Notes: generated by a model from the sequence alone, not told the origin. A stretch of DNA of 61,456 bases from an uncultured Bacteroidales bacterium (GCA_947625885.1 CANQQA010000014.1:1-61456), one strand, 5' to 3'. Shown: positions 18,080 through 27,309, numbered from the stretch's first letter. Translations and numbers: made by a program.

Positions 18080-18769
18080 TTATTCGTCGATTTCGCCGGC
18101 GAGAATGTCACGCAGTTTTTGTCGGTCGAGCAGGGTGATGCCCTGCGACGAAAAGGCGATGATGCCGTCGTCTTGCAACTCGGTGAGTGCGTTCATGAAA
18201 ATGGAGCGCTGTACGCCGAAGAAAGTGTATAAATCTTTTTGTTTGCAGAGTATCTGTATATCGGTGGCGTTGCGCTGGGTGAAACTCAGAATCCAGAACG
18301 CCAGTCGCTCTCTGATATTGCCCGACGACAGGGAGAGAAACGATTCGAGGCTTTTCTGCGACCGGCGGGAAAGTATGTTCAGCAGATTGATGACGATAAT
18401 GGACTCCTGTTGTAACAGCCCGATGAACGATTGTTTGTCGAGCTGCATGATGCCGCAGTCGCCTTTTGCGCGGATTTCGCTCGGGTAGGAGGTGTTTTTT
18501 CCGAAAAAGTGGTTGGGAAACAAGACGTCGGGGGCGTGCAGCGTTTCCGATACCCGTATCTTTCCGCTTTTGTTCACCATCTCGGAACGAACGCTCCCCG
18601 ATACGATAAATTTCAGGTGCGTGCATTCTTCTCCCCGCCGGACGATGATTTCATTGTCCGGATATTTTAAGAAATGGAAACGTGTTTTTTCGATGATTCC
18701 GGACATTTTTTCTCTGCTTACTCCCTGAAAAAGAGGAAGCTGTAATAAAATGTCATACATGCTGTCCAT
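18080..18769 (-). CDS. Crp/Fnr-family transcriptional regulator
   Basis: A 229-residue protein with an N-terminal cyclic-nucleotide-binding-like barrel (EIIVRRGEECTHLKFIVSGSV, about residues 25-110), a long dimer helix, and a C-terminal winged helix (ICKQKDLYTFFGVQRSIFMNALTELQDDGII). It lacks the N-terminal Cys cluster of Fnr and the usual phosphate-binding Arg-Ser pair of cAMP receptors, so the signal it senses is unclear. An alternative start three codons in (MYDILLQL) is equally plausible. A -7-like TATTTTTG lies upstream on the minus strand at 18799-18792. Confidence 0.9.
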   Translation of the reverse strand: MDSMYDILLQLPLFQGVSREKMSGIIEKTRFHFLKYPDNEIIVRRGEECTHLKFIVSGSVRSEMVNKSGKIRVSETLHAPDVLFPNHFFGKNTSYPSEIRAKGDCGIMQLDKQSFIGLLQQESIIVINLLNILSRRSQKSLESFLSLSSGNIRERLAFWILSFTQRNATDIQILCKQKDLYTFFGVQRSIFMNALTELQDDGIIAFSSQGITLLDRQKLRDILAGEIDE

Positions 18770-18791
18770 AGTCGTTCGTTTTTTAACAACT

Positions 18792-18799
18792 CAAAAATA
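18792..18799 (-). promoter_or_regulatory. -7 element upstream of the Crp/Fnr gene
   Basis: TATTTTTG on the minus strand, matching TAnnTTTG, 22 bp from the start codon. No well-spaced TTTG partner. Confidence 0.45.
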
Positions 18800-18962
18800 A
18801 TAAGAATTATCCAAATCTCTAAACAATAAACATAAAATCAATTTAATTGTTTTTGAAAAAATCTATTTCCGGCTCATTTTTTGTTAATGTATAATAGAAG
18901 TATGAATGGAGAAAAATTTGTGCCGATAACGTTTTTTGTATTTTTCTTTCTTTGTTTTTTAC

Positions 18963-18970
18963 TATCTTTG
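18963..18970 (+). promoter_or_regulatory. -7 promoter element of the MarC-family gene
   Basis: TATCTTTG, consensus, 30 bp before the ATG at 19001. It lies inside the longer reading frame that opens at 18881 and so rules out that start. Confidence 0.6.
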
Positions 18971-19000
18971 TTCGTACAATTTAACCTTAAACCTGATGAT

Positions 19001-19603
19001 ATGAACGGAATGGATTTTTATTTCGATTTGCAGGAAACAATCAGCGCGTTCGTCGTGCTGTTCGCGGTGATAGATGTTACCGGACTTCTGCCCGTGTTTA
19101 TCGATTTCCAAGATCGCGGCATGAAAATTTCGGCGCCGAAAGCCGCGTTGTTTTCTTTGGCGACGTTTATTGCGTTTTTATTTGTCGGCGATTTTATTTT
19201 GCAGTTGTTCCAAGTCGACATTTCGTCGTTTGCCGTAGCCGGTGCGTTGGTCATTTTCGTGATGGCTATCGAAATGATTTTCGGCATACAGATTTTCCGG
19301 AACGACGGACCCGAAGGCTCGGCAACGCTAGTGCCTATCGTTTTCCCGTTGATTGCAGGGGCGGGGTCGTTCACGGCATTGCTTTCGCTGCGGGCGCTGT
19401 ACAGCCTGCCGAATATCCTCATCGCTTTGGTGATGAATATCGTCATCGTCTATTTCGTGTTGCGTTATTCCACCGTGGTGGAGCGTATTTGCGGTAAGGC
19501 GTTCGTGTATGTGCTGCGCAAATTTTTCGGCATCATTCTGCTGGCGATTTCCGTGCGCATGTTCGTGAGCAATATTGCGGAGTTGCTGCGGAAATTTCAG
19601 TAG
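19001..19603 (+). CDS. MarC-family integral membrane protein
   Basis: A 200-residue protein with about six transmembrane segments (ISAFVVLFAVIDVTGLLPVF, AALFSLATFIAFLFVGDFIL, FAVAGALVIFVMAIEMIFGI, LVPIVFPLIAGAGSFTALL, ILIALVMNIVIVYFVL and the final FGIILLAISVRMFVSNIAEL). Start 19001 is chosen because the -7 box at 18963 lies within the longer frame. The motif IDVTGLLPVF and the re-entrant-like FPLIAGAGSFT are typical of the MarC/YhgN family. The function is unproven; despite the name, MarC is not an established multidrug pump. A terminator follows. Confidence 0.9.
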   Translation: MNGMDFYFDLQETISAFVVLFAVIDVTGLLPVFIDFQDRGMKISAPKAALFSLATFIAFLFVGDFILQLFQVDISSFAVAGALVIFVMAIEMIFGIQIFRNDGPEGSATLVPIVFPLIAGAGSFTALLSLRALYSLPNILIALVMNIVIVYFVLRYSTVVERICGKAFVYVLRKFFGIILLAISVRMFVSNIAELLRKFQ

Positions 19604-19627
19604 TGTGAAAATGTGTATGTTATAAAT

Positions 19628-19655
19628 GCACGCGAACAATTCGCGTGCGTTTTTT
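19628..19655 (+). terminator. Intrinsic terminator after the MarC-family gene
   Basis: Perfect 9-bp stem (GCACGCGAA at 19628-19636 with 19640-19648), 3-nt loop, then G and a run of T residues. The rest of the 251-bp gap to the glycogen operon carries the operon promoter. Confidence 0.9.
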
Positions 19656-19761
19656 ATAAATGGAGGTACAAAATCCGGAGAATTTGTTTAATGGCTGTTT
19701 TCTGGAAAAATGTCGGAAAAAGACGACGTTTTTTGAAAAAACAAGGATTTATAAGAAATTT

Positions 19762-19808
19762 TTGCCGAAAAATTTGGAATGTTGCAAGAAAATTTCTATA
19801 TTCGGCAA
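19762..19808 (+). promoter_or_regulatory. Glycogen-operon promoter bracketed by an inverted repeat
   Basis: TTTG (19773-19776), 20 bp, TATATTCG (19797-19804): a -33/-7 pair with one mismatch. TTGCCGAA at 19762-19769 and its exact complement TTCGGCAA at 19801-19808 bracket the pair, a possible operator or a hairpin at the transcript start. The first ATG of the operon is at 19855. Confidence 0.55.
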
Positions 19809-19854
19809 TTAAAAATTAAGGAACGACAAAGACCTCAAAAATATTGATAAAGAT

Positions 19855-21804
19855 ATGAGCTACTTGAAGTTTGATAAAGATTTGATGATAAATCTCGAAC
19901 AATCTCTGCCGAAAGAGATGTTGCGTACCAACAAGTCGGGTGCTTACCATTGTACGACGATTGTGGGGTGCAATACCCGTAAACAGCACGGGCTGTTGGT
20001 AATACCCATTCCCGAAATGGACGATGAAAATCATGTCTTGCTTTCGTCGCTCGACGAGACGGTGATACAGCATGGCGCACCGTTTAATTTGGGGTTGCAC
20101 AAATACCAAGGCGATTGTTTCAGCCCGAACGGACACAAGTACATTCGGGAGTTTACCTGCGAGTCGGTGCCGAAGTGTACTTATCGGGTGGGCGGTGTGA
20201 TTCTGAGCAAGGAAAAAGTTTTCATTTCGCACGAAAACCGAATACTTATCCGCTATACCTTGCTCGATGCCCACTCCGAGACAAAGCTGCAATTCCGTCC
20301 GTTCCTCGCGTTCCGCAACGCCAACGCCCTGTGCGTGGAAAACGGAAACCTCAACCGCCATTACGACGTGGTGGAAAACGGTATCAGCTGCTGCCTGTAT
20401 GCCGGCTATCCGACGCTGTATATGCAGTTCAACAAAGCGGCGGAATTCGTGTTCCAGCCCAACTGGTACAAGGGCATCGAGTATGTCAAAGATCAAGAAC
20501 GGGGATATGATTACAAGGAAGACCTCTACGTGCCGGGCTATTTCGAGGTGCCTATCAAGAAAGGCGAAAGCATTATTTTCTCGGCAGGTGTGAGCGAAGT
20601 GAAATCGCGTTCGCTGACGGCTCTTTACAACAAGGAGTTGAGCGTGCGCACCTACCGCACGAGTTTCTACAACTGCCTGAAAAACTCGGCGCAGCAATTC
20701 TATTACAAACGCGGCAAGGACAATTATCTGCTGGCGGGTTATCCGTGGTTCGGCGTCCGTGCCCGCGATATGTTCATCGCCCTGCCGGGCTGTACGCTGG
20801 CGGTCGATGATGTGCCGATGTTCCACGAAATGATGGCTACGGCGTCGAAGGCGTTGGAAAAATGGATTCTCAAAGGCGAGCGCGATGCGGTAATCAAGGA
20901 AATAGACAAGCCCGATGTGCTGCTGTGGGTCGTATGGGCGTTGCAGCAGTACGCCAAGATGGTCTCGATAGAGGAGTGCCGCAAACGATACGGCGAATTG
21001 ATTTCGCTTATCATCGACAGCATCTCCAAATCGAAGATACCCAACTTGTTCCTGCACGACAACGGCTTGCTCTACACCAACGGTCGCGAAACCGTCGTGT
21101 CGTGGATTGATGCCGAAAACTGGGAGAAACGCCCGATTATTCCGCGCAGCGGCTATTTGGTAGAGTTTAATGCTCTTTGGTACAACGCGCTGCGCTTCGC
21201 CGTCGAACACGTGTTCATCACGCCCGAAACAGCTGCTATTGCCGACCGGCTGACGACGCTTGCCGATACGGCTGCCGTATCGTTCAAAGAGATGTTCCTC
21301 AACGACTACGGCTATCTGTTCGACTACGTCGATACGAATTATGCCGATTGGAGCGTCCGTCCGAATATGCTGTTCGCCCTCTCGCTCGATTATTCTCCGC
21401 TCGACAAGTCGGAGCGCAAAAAAGCGCTCGATGTCGTTACGCGCGAACTGCTTACCCCGAAAGGTATCCGCACCCTCAGCCCGAAAAGCCACGGCTATTC
21501 GCCGACGTATCTGGGCAACGAGGAGCAGCGGGCGTATGCCTATTATCAGGGTCCGGCACGTCCATGGCTCATGGGCGCCTATGCCGATGCCTATCTCCGG
21601 CTGTTCGGACTCAGCGGCGTTTCGTTCCTCGAACGTATGCTTATCGGCTTCGAGGAGGAGATGTCGAACAACTGTATCGGCTCCATTTCGGAGCTGTTCG
21701 ACGGCAACCCGCCTTTCACCGGTCGCGGCGCTATCAGCTTCGCTGCCAACGTGGGCGAGATATTGCGCGTTTTGAGTTTGTTGAAAAAATACGATCACAT
21801 ATAA
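19855..21804 (+). CDS. Glycogen debranching enzyme (amylo-alpha-1,6-glucosidase type)
   Basis: A 649-residue cytoplasmic enzyme. Residues about 1-240 are the GDE N-terminal beta domain (NKSGAYHCTTIVGCNTRKQH, GLLVIPIPEMDDENHVLLSS). Residues about 280-640 are the (alpha/alpha)6 barrel with GYPWFGVRARDMFIALPGCT, VVSWIDAENW and EFNALWYNALRF. It matches the archaeal/Bacteroidetes GDE family that removes alpha-1,6 branches of glycogen. It is the first gene of a three-gene operon (24 bp to the next gene), with a GT4 synthase-like enzyme and a GH57 enzyme, so synthesis and remodelling of glycogen are co-expressed. Confidence 0.95.
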   Translation: MSYLKFDKDLMINLEQSLPKEMLRTNKSGAYHCTTIVGCNTRKQHGLLVIPIPEMDDENHVLLSSLDETVIQHGAPFNLGLHKYQGDCFSPNGHKYIREFTCESVPKCTYRVGGVILSKEKVFISHENRILIRYTLLDAHSETKLQFRPFLAFRNANALCVENGNLNRHYDVVENGISCCLYAGYPTLYMQFNKAAEFVFQPNWYKGIEYVKDQERGYDYKEDLYVPGYFEVPIKKGESIIFSAGVSEVKSRSLTALYNKELSVRTYRTSFYNCLKNSAQQFYYKRGKDNYLLAGYPWFGVRARDMFIALPGCTLAVDDVPMFHEMMATASKALEKWILKGERDAVIKEIDKPDVLLWVVWALQQYAKMVSIEECRKRYGELISLIIDSISKSKIPNLFLHDNGLLYTNGRETVVSWIDAENWEKRPIIPRSGYLVEFNALWYNALRFAVEHVFITPETAAIADRLTTLADTAAVSFKEMFLNDYGYLFDYVDTNYADWSVRPNMLFALSLDYSPLDKSERKKALDVVTRELLTPKGIRTLSPKSHGYSPTYLGNEEQRAYAYYQGPARPWLMGAYADAYLRLFGLSGVSFLERMLIGFEEEMSNNCIGSISELFDGNPPFTGRGAISFAANVGEILRVLSLLKKYDHI

Positions 21805-21828
21805 TAAACCGATTTTAATCATATACAC

Positions 21829-23091
21829 ATGAAAGCACTCATGTTCGGGTGGGAGTTTCCCCCGCATATTCTCGGAGGCTTGGGAACGGCGAGCTACGGT
21901 CTGACGAAAGGTATGGCCGAGTGCGGCGATATGGATATAACTTTTGTCATTCCCAAACCCTTCGGAGATGAAGACAAAAGTTTCGCGCACATCATCGGCG
22001 CGGGCAATACGCCCGTCGTTTGGCGCGACGTGTCGTGGGATTATGTTTCCCAGCGGCTCGGCTACTGCATGGACCCGCAGGAATACTATAACCTGCGCGA
22101 CCATATCTACGCCGATTTCAATTATATGCACACCAACGATTTGGGCTGTATCGAGTTCTCGGGACGCTATCCCGACAACCTGCTCGAAGAGATAAACAAC
22201 TATTCGATTGTGGCAGGCGTGATAGCTCGCACCTACGACTGCGACGTCATTCACTCGCACGACTGGCTCACCTATCCTGCCGGCATTCATGCCAAGCAGG
22301 TAACGGGCAAGCCGCTCGTCATTCACGTGCACGCCACCGACTTCGACCGCAGCCGCGGCAATGTGAACCCGACGGTATTCGCCATCGAAAAAGACGGTAT
22401 GAACTGGGCAGACCACATTATCACCGTCAGCAACCTGACGCGCCGCACCGTCATCGAGAAATACGGCATCGACCCGGCTAAGGTTACCACCGTACACAAT
22501 GCCGTAGAGCCGCTCAGTCAGGAAATTCTGTCGATACAGATGCCGCGCAACCCGAAAGAAAAAGTGGTTACTTTTTTAGGTCGCATCACGATGCAGAAAG
22601 GTCCCGAATACTTCGTGGAGGCTGCCGCTCAGGTGCTGCGCAAGACCGACAACGTGCGCTTCGTCATGGCGGGCAGCGGCGATATGATGGACAAGATGAT
22701 ACGCCTTGCGGCGCAGCGCAAAATTTCAGACCATTTCCATTTCACGGGATTCCTTCGCGGAAAACAGGTCTATGAAATGCTGAAAGCCAGCGACGTGTAT
22801 ATCATGCCGTCGGTTTCCGAGCCGTTCGGCATTTCGCCCCTCGAAGCCATGCAGGTGGGCGTGCCCTCGATTATCTCCAAGCAGTCGGGTTGCGCCGAAA
22901 TTCTCAACAATGTCATCAAAATCGACTATTGGGACATCGACGCCATGGCAGATGCCATTTATTCGATTATCACCTATCCCGCCATGTACGAACAGTTGAA
23001 AACCGAAGGCAAGCGGGAAGTCGATGAAATAAAATGGGTGTATGCCGGCAAAAAGGTCATCGACATTTACCGGAAAGTGATGCAACGATAA
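21829..23091 (+). CDS. GT4 glycosyltransferase, glycogen synthase-like
   Basis: A 420-residue GT-B protein. The N-terminal domain shows MFGWEFPPHILGGLGTA, the Gly-rich acceptor loop, and CDVIHSHDWLTYPAGIHA. The C-terminal donor domain shows FLGRITMQKGPEYFVEAA and PSVSEPFGISPLEAMQVGVP, the EX7E motif of retaining transferases. In family 4 of Bacteroidetes this type is placed as the glycogen synthase, transferring glucose from a nucleotide sugar to the growing alpha-1,4 chain. It is flanked by a debranching enzyme and a GH57 enzyme in one operon, which supports the role. Confidence 0.92.
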   Translation: MKALMFGWEFPPHILGGLGTASYGLTKGMAECGDMDITFVIPKPFGDEDKSFAHIIGAGNTPVVWRDVSWDYVSQRLGYCMDPQEYYNLRDHIYADFNYMHTNDLGCIEFSGRYPDNLLEEINNYSIVAGVIARTYDCDVIHSHDWLTYPAGIHAKQVTGKPLVIHVHATDFDRSRGNVNPTVFAIEKDGMNWADHIITVSNLTRRTVIEKYGIDPAKVTTVHNAVEPLSQEILSIQMPRNPKEKVVTFLGRITMQKGPEYFVEAAAQVLRKTDNVRFVMAGSGDMMDKMIRLAAQRKISDHFHFTGFLRGKQVYEMLKASDVYIMPSVSEPFGISPLEAMQVGVPSIISKQSGCAEILNNVIKIDYWDIDAMADAIYSIITYPAMYEQLKTEGKREVDEIKWVYAGKKVIDIYRKVMQR

Positions 23092-23124
23092 AAATTTATT
23101 CCTTGAAAAACAAATAACAAGTAT

Positions 23125-24555
23125 ATGAAAACCATCTGTTTCTACTTTCAGATTCATCAGCCGTTCCGCCTCAAACGCTATCGTTTCTTCGATATAGGCA
23201 ACGACCATTATTATTACGATGATTTCAACAACGACGAGATCATAACCCGTATTGCACAACGGTCGTATCTCCCTGCCAATCAGACGTTGTTGGAGATGAT
23301 AAAAAATTCCAACGGGAAATTCAAAGTGGCGTTCTCCATTTCGGGCGTCGCCCTCGAACAGTTGGAAATCTATGTGCCGGAGTTCATCGACTCGATGAAA
23401 GAGTTGGCAAAGACCGGCTGCGTGGAGTTCCTTTCCGAAACGTATGCCCACTCGCTGGCATCGCTTCGCGACCCCGAAGAGTTTGCCTTGCAGGTGAAAG
23501 AGCATGACGACAAAATCGAACAGCTTTTCGGTCAGCGCCCCAAAGTGTTCCGCAACACGGAGTTGATATACAACGACGAAATCGCTTGTATGATTGCCGA
23601 CATGGGTTTCAAAGGCTGCATCACCGAAGGTGCCAAGCACATTCTCGGGTGGAAGAGTCCGAACTACCTGTACAGCTCTGCCGCCGTGCCCAAACTCAAA
23701 CTGCTGTTGAAAAACTACAAACTCAGCGACGACATTACTTTCCGCTTCTCCAATTACGAGTGGAGCGAATATCCCCTCACCGCCGACAAATTCATGGGCT
23801 GGATAAATTCCCTGTCGGAAACGGAGCAGGTGGTGAACCTCTTTATGACTTACGACACGCTCGGCGAATTGCAACCGCGCGAGAGCGGCATATTCGAGTT
23901 TATGAAAGCCCTGCCCTATTTTGCCGAACAAATGGGCATCACGTTCTCCACACCGACAGAGATCATCACCAAACTCAAACCGGTGGATACGCTTTCGGTC
24001 ATTCACCCCATTTCGTGGGCGGACGAGGAGCGCGACACCAGTGCATGGTTGGGTAACCTGTTGCAGAACGAGGCGTTCGACAAACTCTATTCCGTTGCCG
24101 AACGGGTGCGCCTCTGCGACGACCGCCGGCTCAAACAGGATTGGCTCTACCTGCAAGCCAGCGACCACTTCTATTATATGTGCACCAAGTACCTCGCCGA
24201 CGGCGCGATACACAGCCATTACAGCCCCTACGATTCCGCTTACGAGGCATTCACCAATTATATGAATGTGTTGAGCGACTTCATTGTGCGGGTGAAAGAG
24301 CAGTATCCCGATTCCATCGAAAACGAGGAATTGAACTCGCTGATTACCACGATACGAAATCAGGCATCGGAAATAGAGGTGCTGAAAAAATCGTTGAAGA
24401 TAGCCAAAGAAGAGGTTGCGCAGAAAAAGTCGGGCGAAAAGAAAGCGCCGAAAGCAAAGGCTGCAAAACCGGCTCCCGCCAAACCCGCAGCCAAGCCGGC
24501 TGCTCCCAAAGCTGCTGCCAAACCGAAACCGGCAAAAACCGCTCAAAAGAAATAA
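23125..24555 (+). CDS. Glycoside hydrolase family 57 alpha-amylase or glucanotransferase with lysine-rich tail
   Basis: A 476-residue protein. The GH57 motifs are visible: FYFQIHQPFRLKRYRFF at the N-terminus, VAFSISGVALEQLEIY, SETYAHSLAS, FKGCITEGAKHILG (probable nucleophile Glu) and MTYDTLGEL (probable acid/base Asp). Residues about 430-476 form a Lys/Ala/Pro-rich cationic tail of KAxPA-type repeats not seen in typical GH57 catalytic domains, preceded by a short coiled-coil-like segment. It cuts or rearranges alpha-glucans inside the cell. It is the last gene of the glycogen operon, 33 bp after the GT4 gene and followed by a terminator. Confidence 0.93.
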   Translation: MKTICFYFQIHQPFRLKRYRFFDIGNDHYYYDDFNNDEIITRIAQRSYLPANQTLLEMIKNSNGKFKVAFSISGVALEQLEIYVPEFIDSMKELAKTGCVEFLSETYAHSLASLRDPEEFALQVKEHDDKIEQLFGQRPKVFRNTELIYNDEIACMIADMGFKGCITEGAKHILGWKSPNYLYSSAAVPKLKLLLKNYKLSDDITFRFSNYEWSEYPLTADKFMGWINSLSETEQVVNLFMTYDTLGELQPRESGIFEFMKALPYFAEQMGITFSTPTEIITKLKPVDTLSVIHPISWADEERDTSAWLGNLLQNEAFDKLYSVAERVRLCDDRRLKQDWLYLQASDHFYYMCTKYLADGAIHSHYSPYDSAYEAFTNYMNVLSDFIVRVKEQYPDSIENEELNSLITTIRNQASEIEVLKKSLKIAKEEVAQKKSGEKKAPKAKAAKPAPAKPAAKPAAPKAAAKPKPAKTAQKK

Positions 24556-24574
24556 TCCTTGCGAAATAGAAACG

Positions 24575-24607
24575 AAAAAGCGACGGACCCCTCCGCCGCT
24601 TTTTTAT
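24575..24607 (+). terminator. Intrinsic terminator of the glycogen operon
   Basis: Stem AAAAAGCGACGGA against TCCGCCGCTTTTT with one mismatch and a short C-rich loop, followed by TTTTTTATTT. It also marks the edge of the AT-rich island. Confidence 0.85.
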
Positions 24608-27232
24608 TTAATCGGCGTTTAGCTTTCCCAAACGCATCACGATAGATGTTTGACTACGCCCCATTTTCGATGCAATATATTTGATACTCTTGCCCTCTTT
24701 GTATAGTTGTAATAAGAATTTGTCTTCATTGCGAGTCCATCGCTTATTGGCATTTTTGTGTTTTGCATAACTTTCTTCCGACGTTTTTTCGGGGTGTAAA
24801 AACTCATCGACAAAGACAGACGGAAAACGGCTGTCGTAAAGCACTATTGTTTTTATCTTTGCTCTTGTGAGGGCAACATAAAACAATCTTCGTTCTTCTC
24901 CGTATGGGAACCGGTCGCTTTTAGTGAGTACGTAATTAAGCACAGGGTCGTCGCTTATAAGGGACGGAAAACCGTATATATCTTTATTGCATTGCAAAAG
25001 TATTACATAATCTGCTTCGAGACCTTTTGATTTGTGTACGGTCAAGAATTCTATTTTTCGTCCTCCTATCATATAGTAGAATTTATCTCCCTCTTTAATG
25101 GATTGATACATAAAGGAGAGGTAATAATCGTCAAAAGAATAACGACCTAATAGAAATATGGATTTATTCGGTGGGATAGAAGATACTAATTCTCCTATTG
25201 TGTTGCAATAATCACTTCGGACATAAGGATAAAACTCCAATTCGGTTTTCATCTCAGGACTAAAAGAGCGGATATTCTTTTGTATTTGGGCTTTATTGCG
25301 TTGGATAAAATGGGAAGATAGAGATACCAAAGGCTCTCCGAATCGGTATGTAGTTTCAATCTTATTTATTTCTGTTGCACCGAAGTATTCGGGAAATTGA
25401 TTAAAAAGAGACATATCGCTTCCGGAAAAGCGATATATGGATTGCCAATCATCGCCGACACAATATAATTTTGCAGGAGGATTTCCTTCTCTCAATACTT
25501 TCAAAAAGTTGTACCGGTCAATCGATATATCTTGAAATTCATCTACAATGATATAGTCATACTCGACAGGGTGCGAAGTACGGCATATATCGGTAGCTTG
25601 AAGAATCGCATCGGTGAAATCTATTTGCTTACGTATCTTTAATGCTTGTATATAACAATCATAAACGGGTTGAAAGATATTCATTATAATAAAAACACTT
25701 CGTTCATCATGAACAGTCTCTGCTTTTCTTAAAACTTCTATAACGGATTTGCAGCTTGATTTTATTAATGTAACGAAAGTAGCTACAAGCCGAATAAATG
25801 CTTTTTCTTGTTTGCTGTCTTCGGGTAAAACCAAATCATATAATTCTTCATTTGTTTTTTCGTGAATAGGCACTCCTGCATTATCTAATAATTTTCGGAG
25901 TTTATCGCTTATATCGGAATCAGAACAGAGAAAATCGGCACTCGAGGTTACCAGAAGTTGGGTGCCAAATTTTTTGTGAGCTACTTTCTTCCAAGTTATG
26001 CCATCGTTATATTTTTGATTGGCTTCTTCGTATGTGATATTTTTATCTTTTGCAAACCACACGGGTACAAGGCTATGCTCATCAATGCCGAAATGTTCTA
26101 AGTAGATACGCTTTGTTACTCCTTCCTGCTCAAAATATATTGAAAAATCGGGGCAATATTGTGAGTGCATTTCATCGGCTAACGGATATTCGTATGGTTC
26201 TTCATATCTGAATTTTATACCAAGTGATGATAAAATGAAACAGATCTTTTGCTCTTGTTCGCTTTTCACATATATGGCTTTACCGTCCATATCTGGAAAT
26301 AAGGCTTTTAGTTGTACGTTTTTTTGTTCCGACAACATTTCTCTTCTTTCATCTTTGCGTTGCTCCCAATCGGTTTTGCTTGTTTGGTAATTCTTGAAAT
26401 ATTCTATAACGCTTTTTTTGAAAGCTGATTTTTTTAATAGATTGTGATAAATATCTATGAATAAAGCATCGGTATTATCACAAATAGATGGTTTGGTACC
26501 GGTTGCTTTTCCTATAATATCAATAGCTAATTTATGAAATGTATAACCTTTCAAACCCTCAGTCGCTATTCTCTCTGTGAGTTCGGCTGCTGCTTTATTC
26601 GTGTAACTAATGAGTAAAATTCTATGAGGCGCAACACCTTTAATTTCTGTTAGATATTTGACTTTCCCAACGATAGACGATGTCTTTCCGCTACCGGCAC
26701 TGCTGACCACCAAACAATTGTCTTCTTCTGAAATGATTGAACGTCTTTGTTGCTTGTCTAATGGATATTTTAGACAATGGTCGAAAAAGTCTTTATGCGT
26801 ATCGAGCAAAAAGGTAATAACACTGTCGTTATGCTGTTTTACAAGACGGTTGATAGCCTCAAAATCATTGATGAATTTGGATATAGTCTCAGAGGGAGTT
26901 ATCTTAAAGATTTCAAGTTTTTCAAAAAGAGAATATGCCTCTTGAAAATATGGAGTATAGTAATTGATAAACTCTTTTTCTTGCATTGCAGAGATTATCT
27001 TGCCGGAAAAATTGTTGTTTAGATCGGTGGAAATATCTATGAATCCTTTTTCATTAAGAGCAGACAATCTCTCTCTTGTTTGCTCATAATTGGATTTATC
27101 GCTGTATGAAGATATGTGGTTTAATTTTTCTGAAAGCTCTTTGGACTTGTTTTTTAGACGTGTTCGTTCTATCGCTATTATAACAATTGAAATAGCAATA
27201 ATACAAATTCCCCAAATAAACAATGTCTGCAT
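24608..27232 (-). CDS. Membrane-anchored UvrD/Rep-type helicase with nuclease-like insertion and C-terminal HTH
   Basis: An 874-residue protein. Residues about 4-22 are a transmembrane helix (IWGICIIAISIVIIAI) followed by a coiled-coil stretch. Superfamily 1 motifs: Walker A SAGSGKTS with Lys183, a tail of motif Ia (YTNKAAAELTERI), Walker B YIIVDEFQDIS, GDDWQSIYRFSGSD, TVHKSKGLEADYVILL and FYVALTRAK. Between them (about residues 355-385) lies CPDFSIYF...IYLEHFGI, resembling a PD-(D/E)XK nuclease core (D362, E379) but without an obvious Lys. The last 45 residues (WTRNEDKFLLQLYKEGKSIK, SKMGRSQTSIVMRL) look like a Myb/SANT or HTH DNA-binding module. It is AT-rich relative to its neighbours. It is related to helicase IV-like proteins; a role in defence or DNA transfer is an inference. 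Confidence 0.85.
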   Translation of the reverse strand: MQTLFIWGICIIAISIVIIAIERTRLKNKSKELSEKLNHISSYSDKSNYEQTRERLSALNEKGFIDISTDLNNNFSGKIISAMQEKEFINYYTPYFQEAYSLFEKLEIFKITPSETISKFINDFEAINRLVKQHNDSVITFLLDTHKDFFDHCLKYPLDKQQRRSIISEEDNCLVVSSAGSGKTSSIVGKVKYLTEIKGVAPHRILLISYTNKAAAELTERIATEGLKGYTFHKLAIDIIGKATGTKPSICDNTDALFIDIYHNLLKKSAFKKSVIEYFKNYQTSKTDWEQRKDERREMLSEQKNVQLKALFPDMDGKAIYVKSEQEQKICFILSSLGIKFRYEEPYEYPLADEMHSQYCPDFSIYFEQEGVTKRIYLEHFGIDEHSLVPVWFAKDKNITYEEANQKYNDGITWKKVAHKKFGTQLLVTSSADFLCSDSDISDKLRKLLDNAGVPIHEKTNEELYDLVLPEDSKQEKAFIRLVATFVTLIKSSCKSVIEVLRKAETVHDERSVFIIMNIFQPVYDCYIQALKIRKQIDFTDAILQATDICRTSHPVEYDYIIVDEFQDISIDRYNFLKVLREGNPPAKLYCVGDDWQSIYRFSGSDMSLFNQFPEYFGATEINKIETTYRFGEPLVSLSSHFIQRNKAQIQKNIRSFSPEMKTELEFYPYVRSDYCNTIGELVSSIPPNKSIFLLGRYSFDDYYLSFMYQSIKEGDKFYYMIGGRKIEFLTVHKSKGLEADYVILLQCNKDIYGFPSLISDDPVLNYVLTKSDRFPYGEERRLFYVALTRAKIKTIVLYDSRFPSVFVDEFLHPEKTSEESYAKHKNANKRWTRNEDKFLLQLYKEGKSIKYIASKMGRSQTSIVMRLGKLNAD

Positions 27233-27276
27233 ATTAGAAAAAAGATTTACCGTTGAAACTGCCTTACATTGTATAG

Positions 27277-27309
27277 AACGTTAGAGCATCTTCATGATAC
27301 TCTAACGTT
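27277..27309. terminator. Hairpin between lipoprotein and helicase genes
   Basis: Perfect 10-bp stem AACGTTAGAG (27277-27286) with CTCTAACGTT (27300-27309), 13-nt loop. The T-rich side (TTTGTTTATG) is on the plus strand; on the minus strand it separates two co-oriented genes. It may act as a bidirectional or partial terminator. Confidence 0.5.

Noticed and set aside
19816-22497. An 893-codon open frame antisense to the debranching and GT4 genes
   Set aside because: It lies wholly opposite two conserved enzymes, shows no domain, and reflects codon bias in GC-rich genes.
22726-24546. A 606-codon open frame antisense to the GH57 gene
   Set aside because: No recognisable domain; opposite a conserved enzyme.
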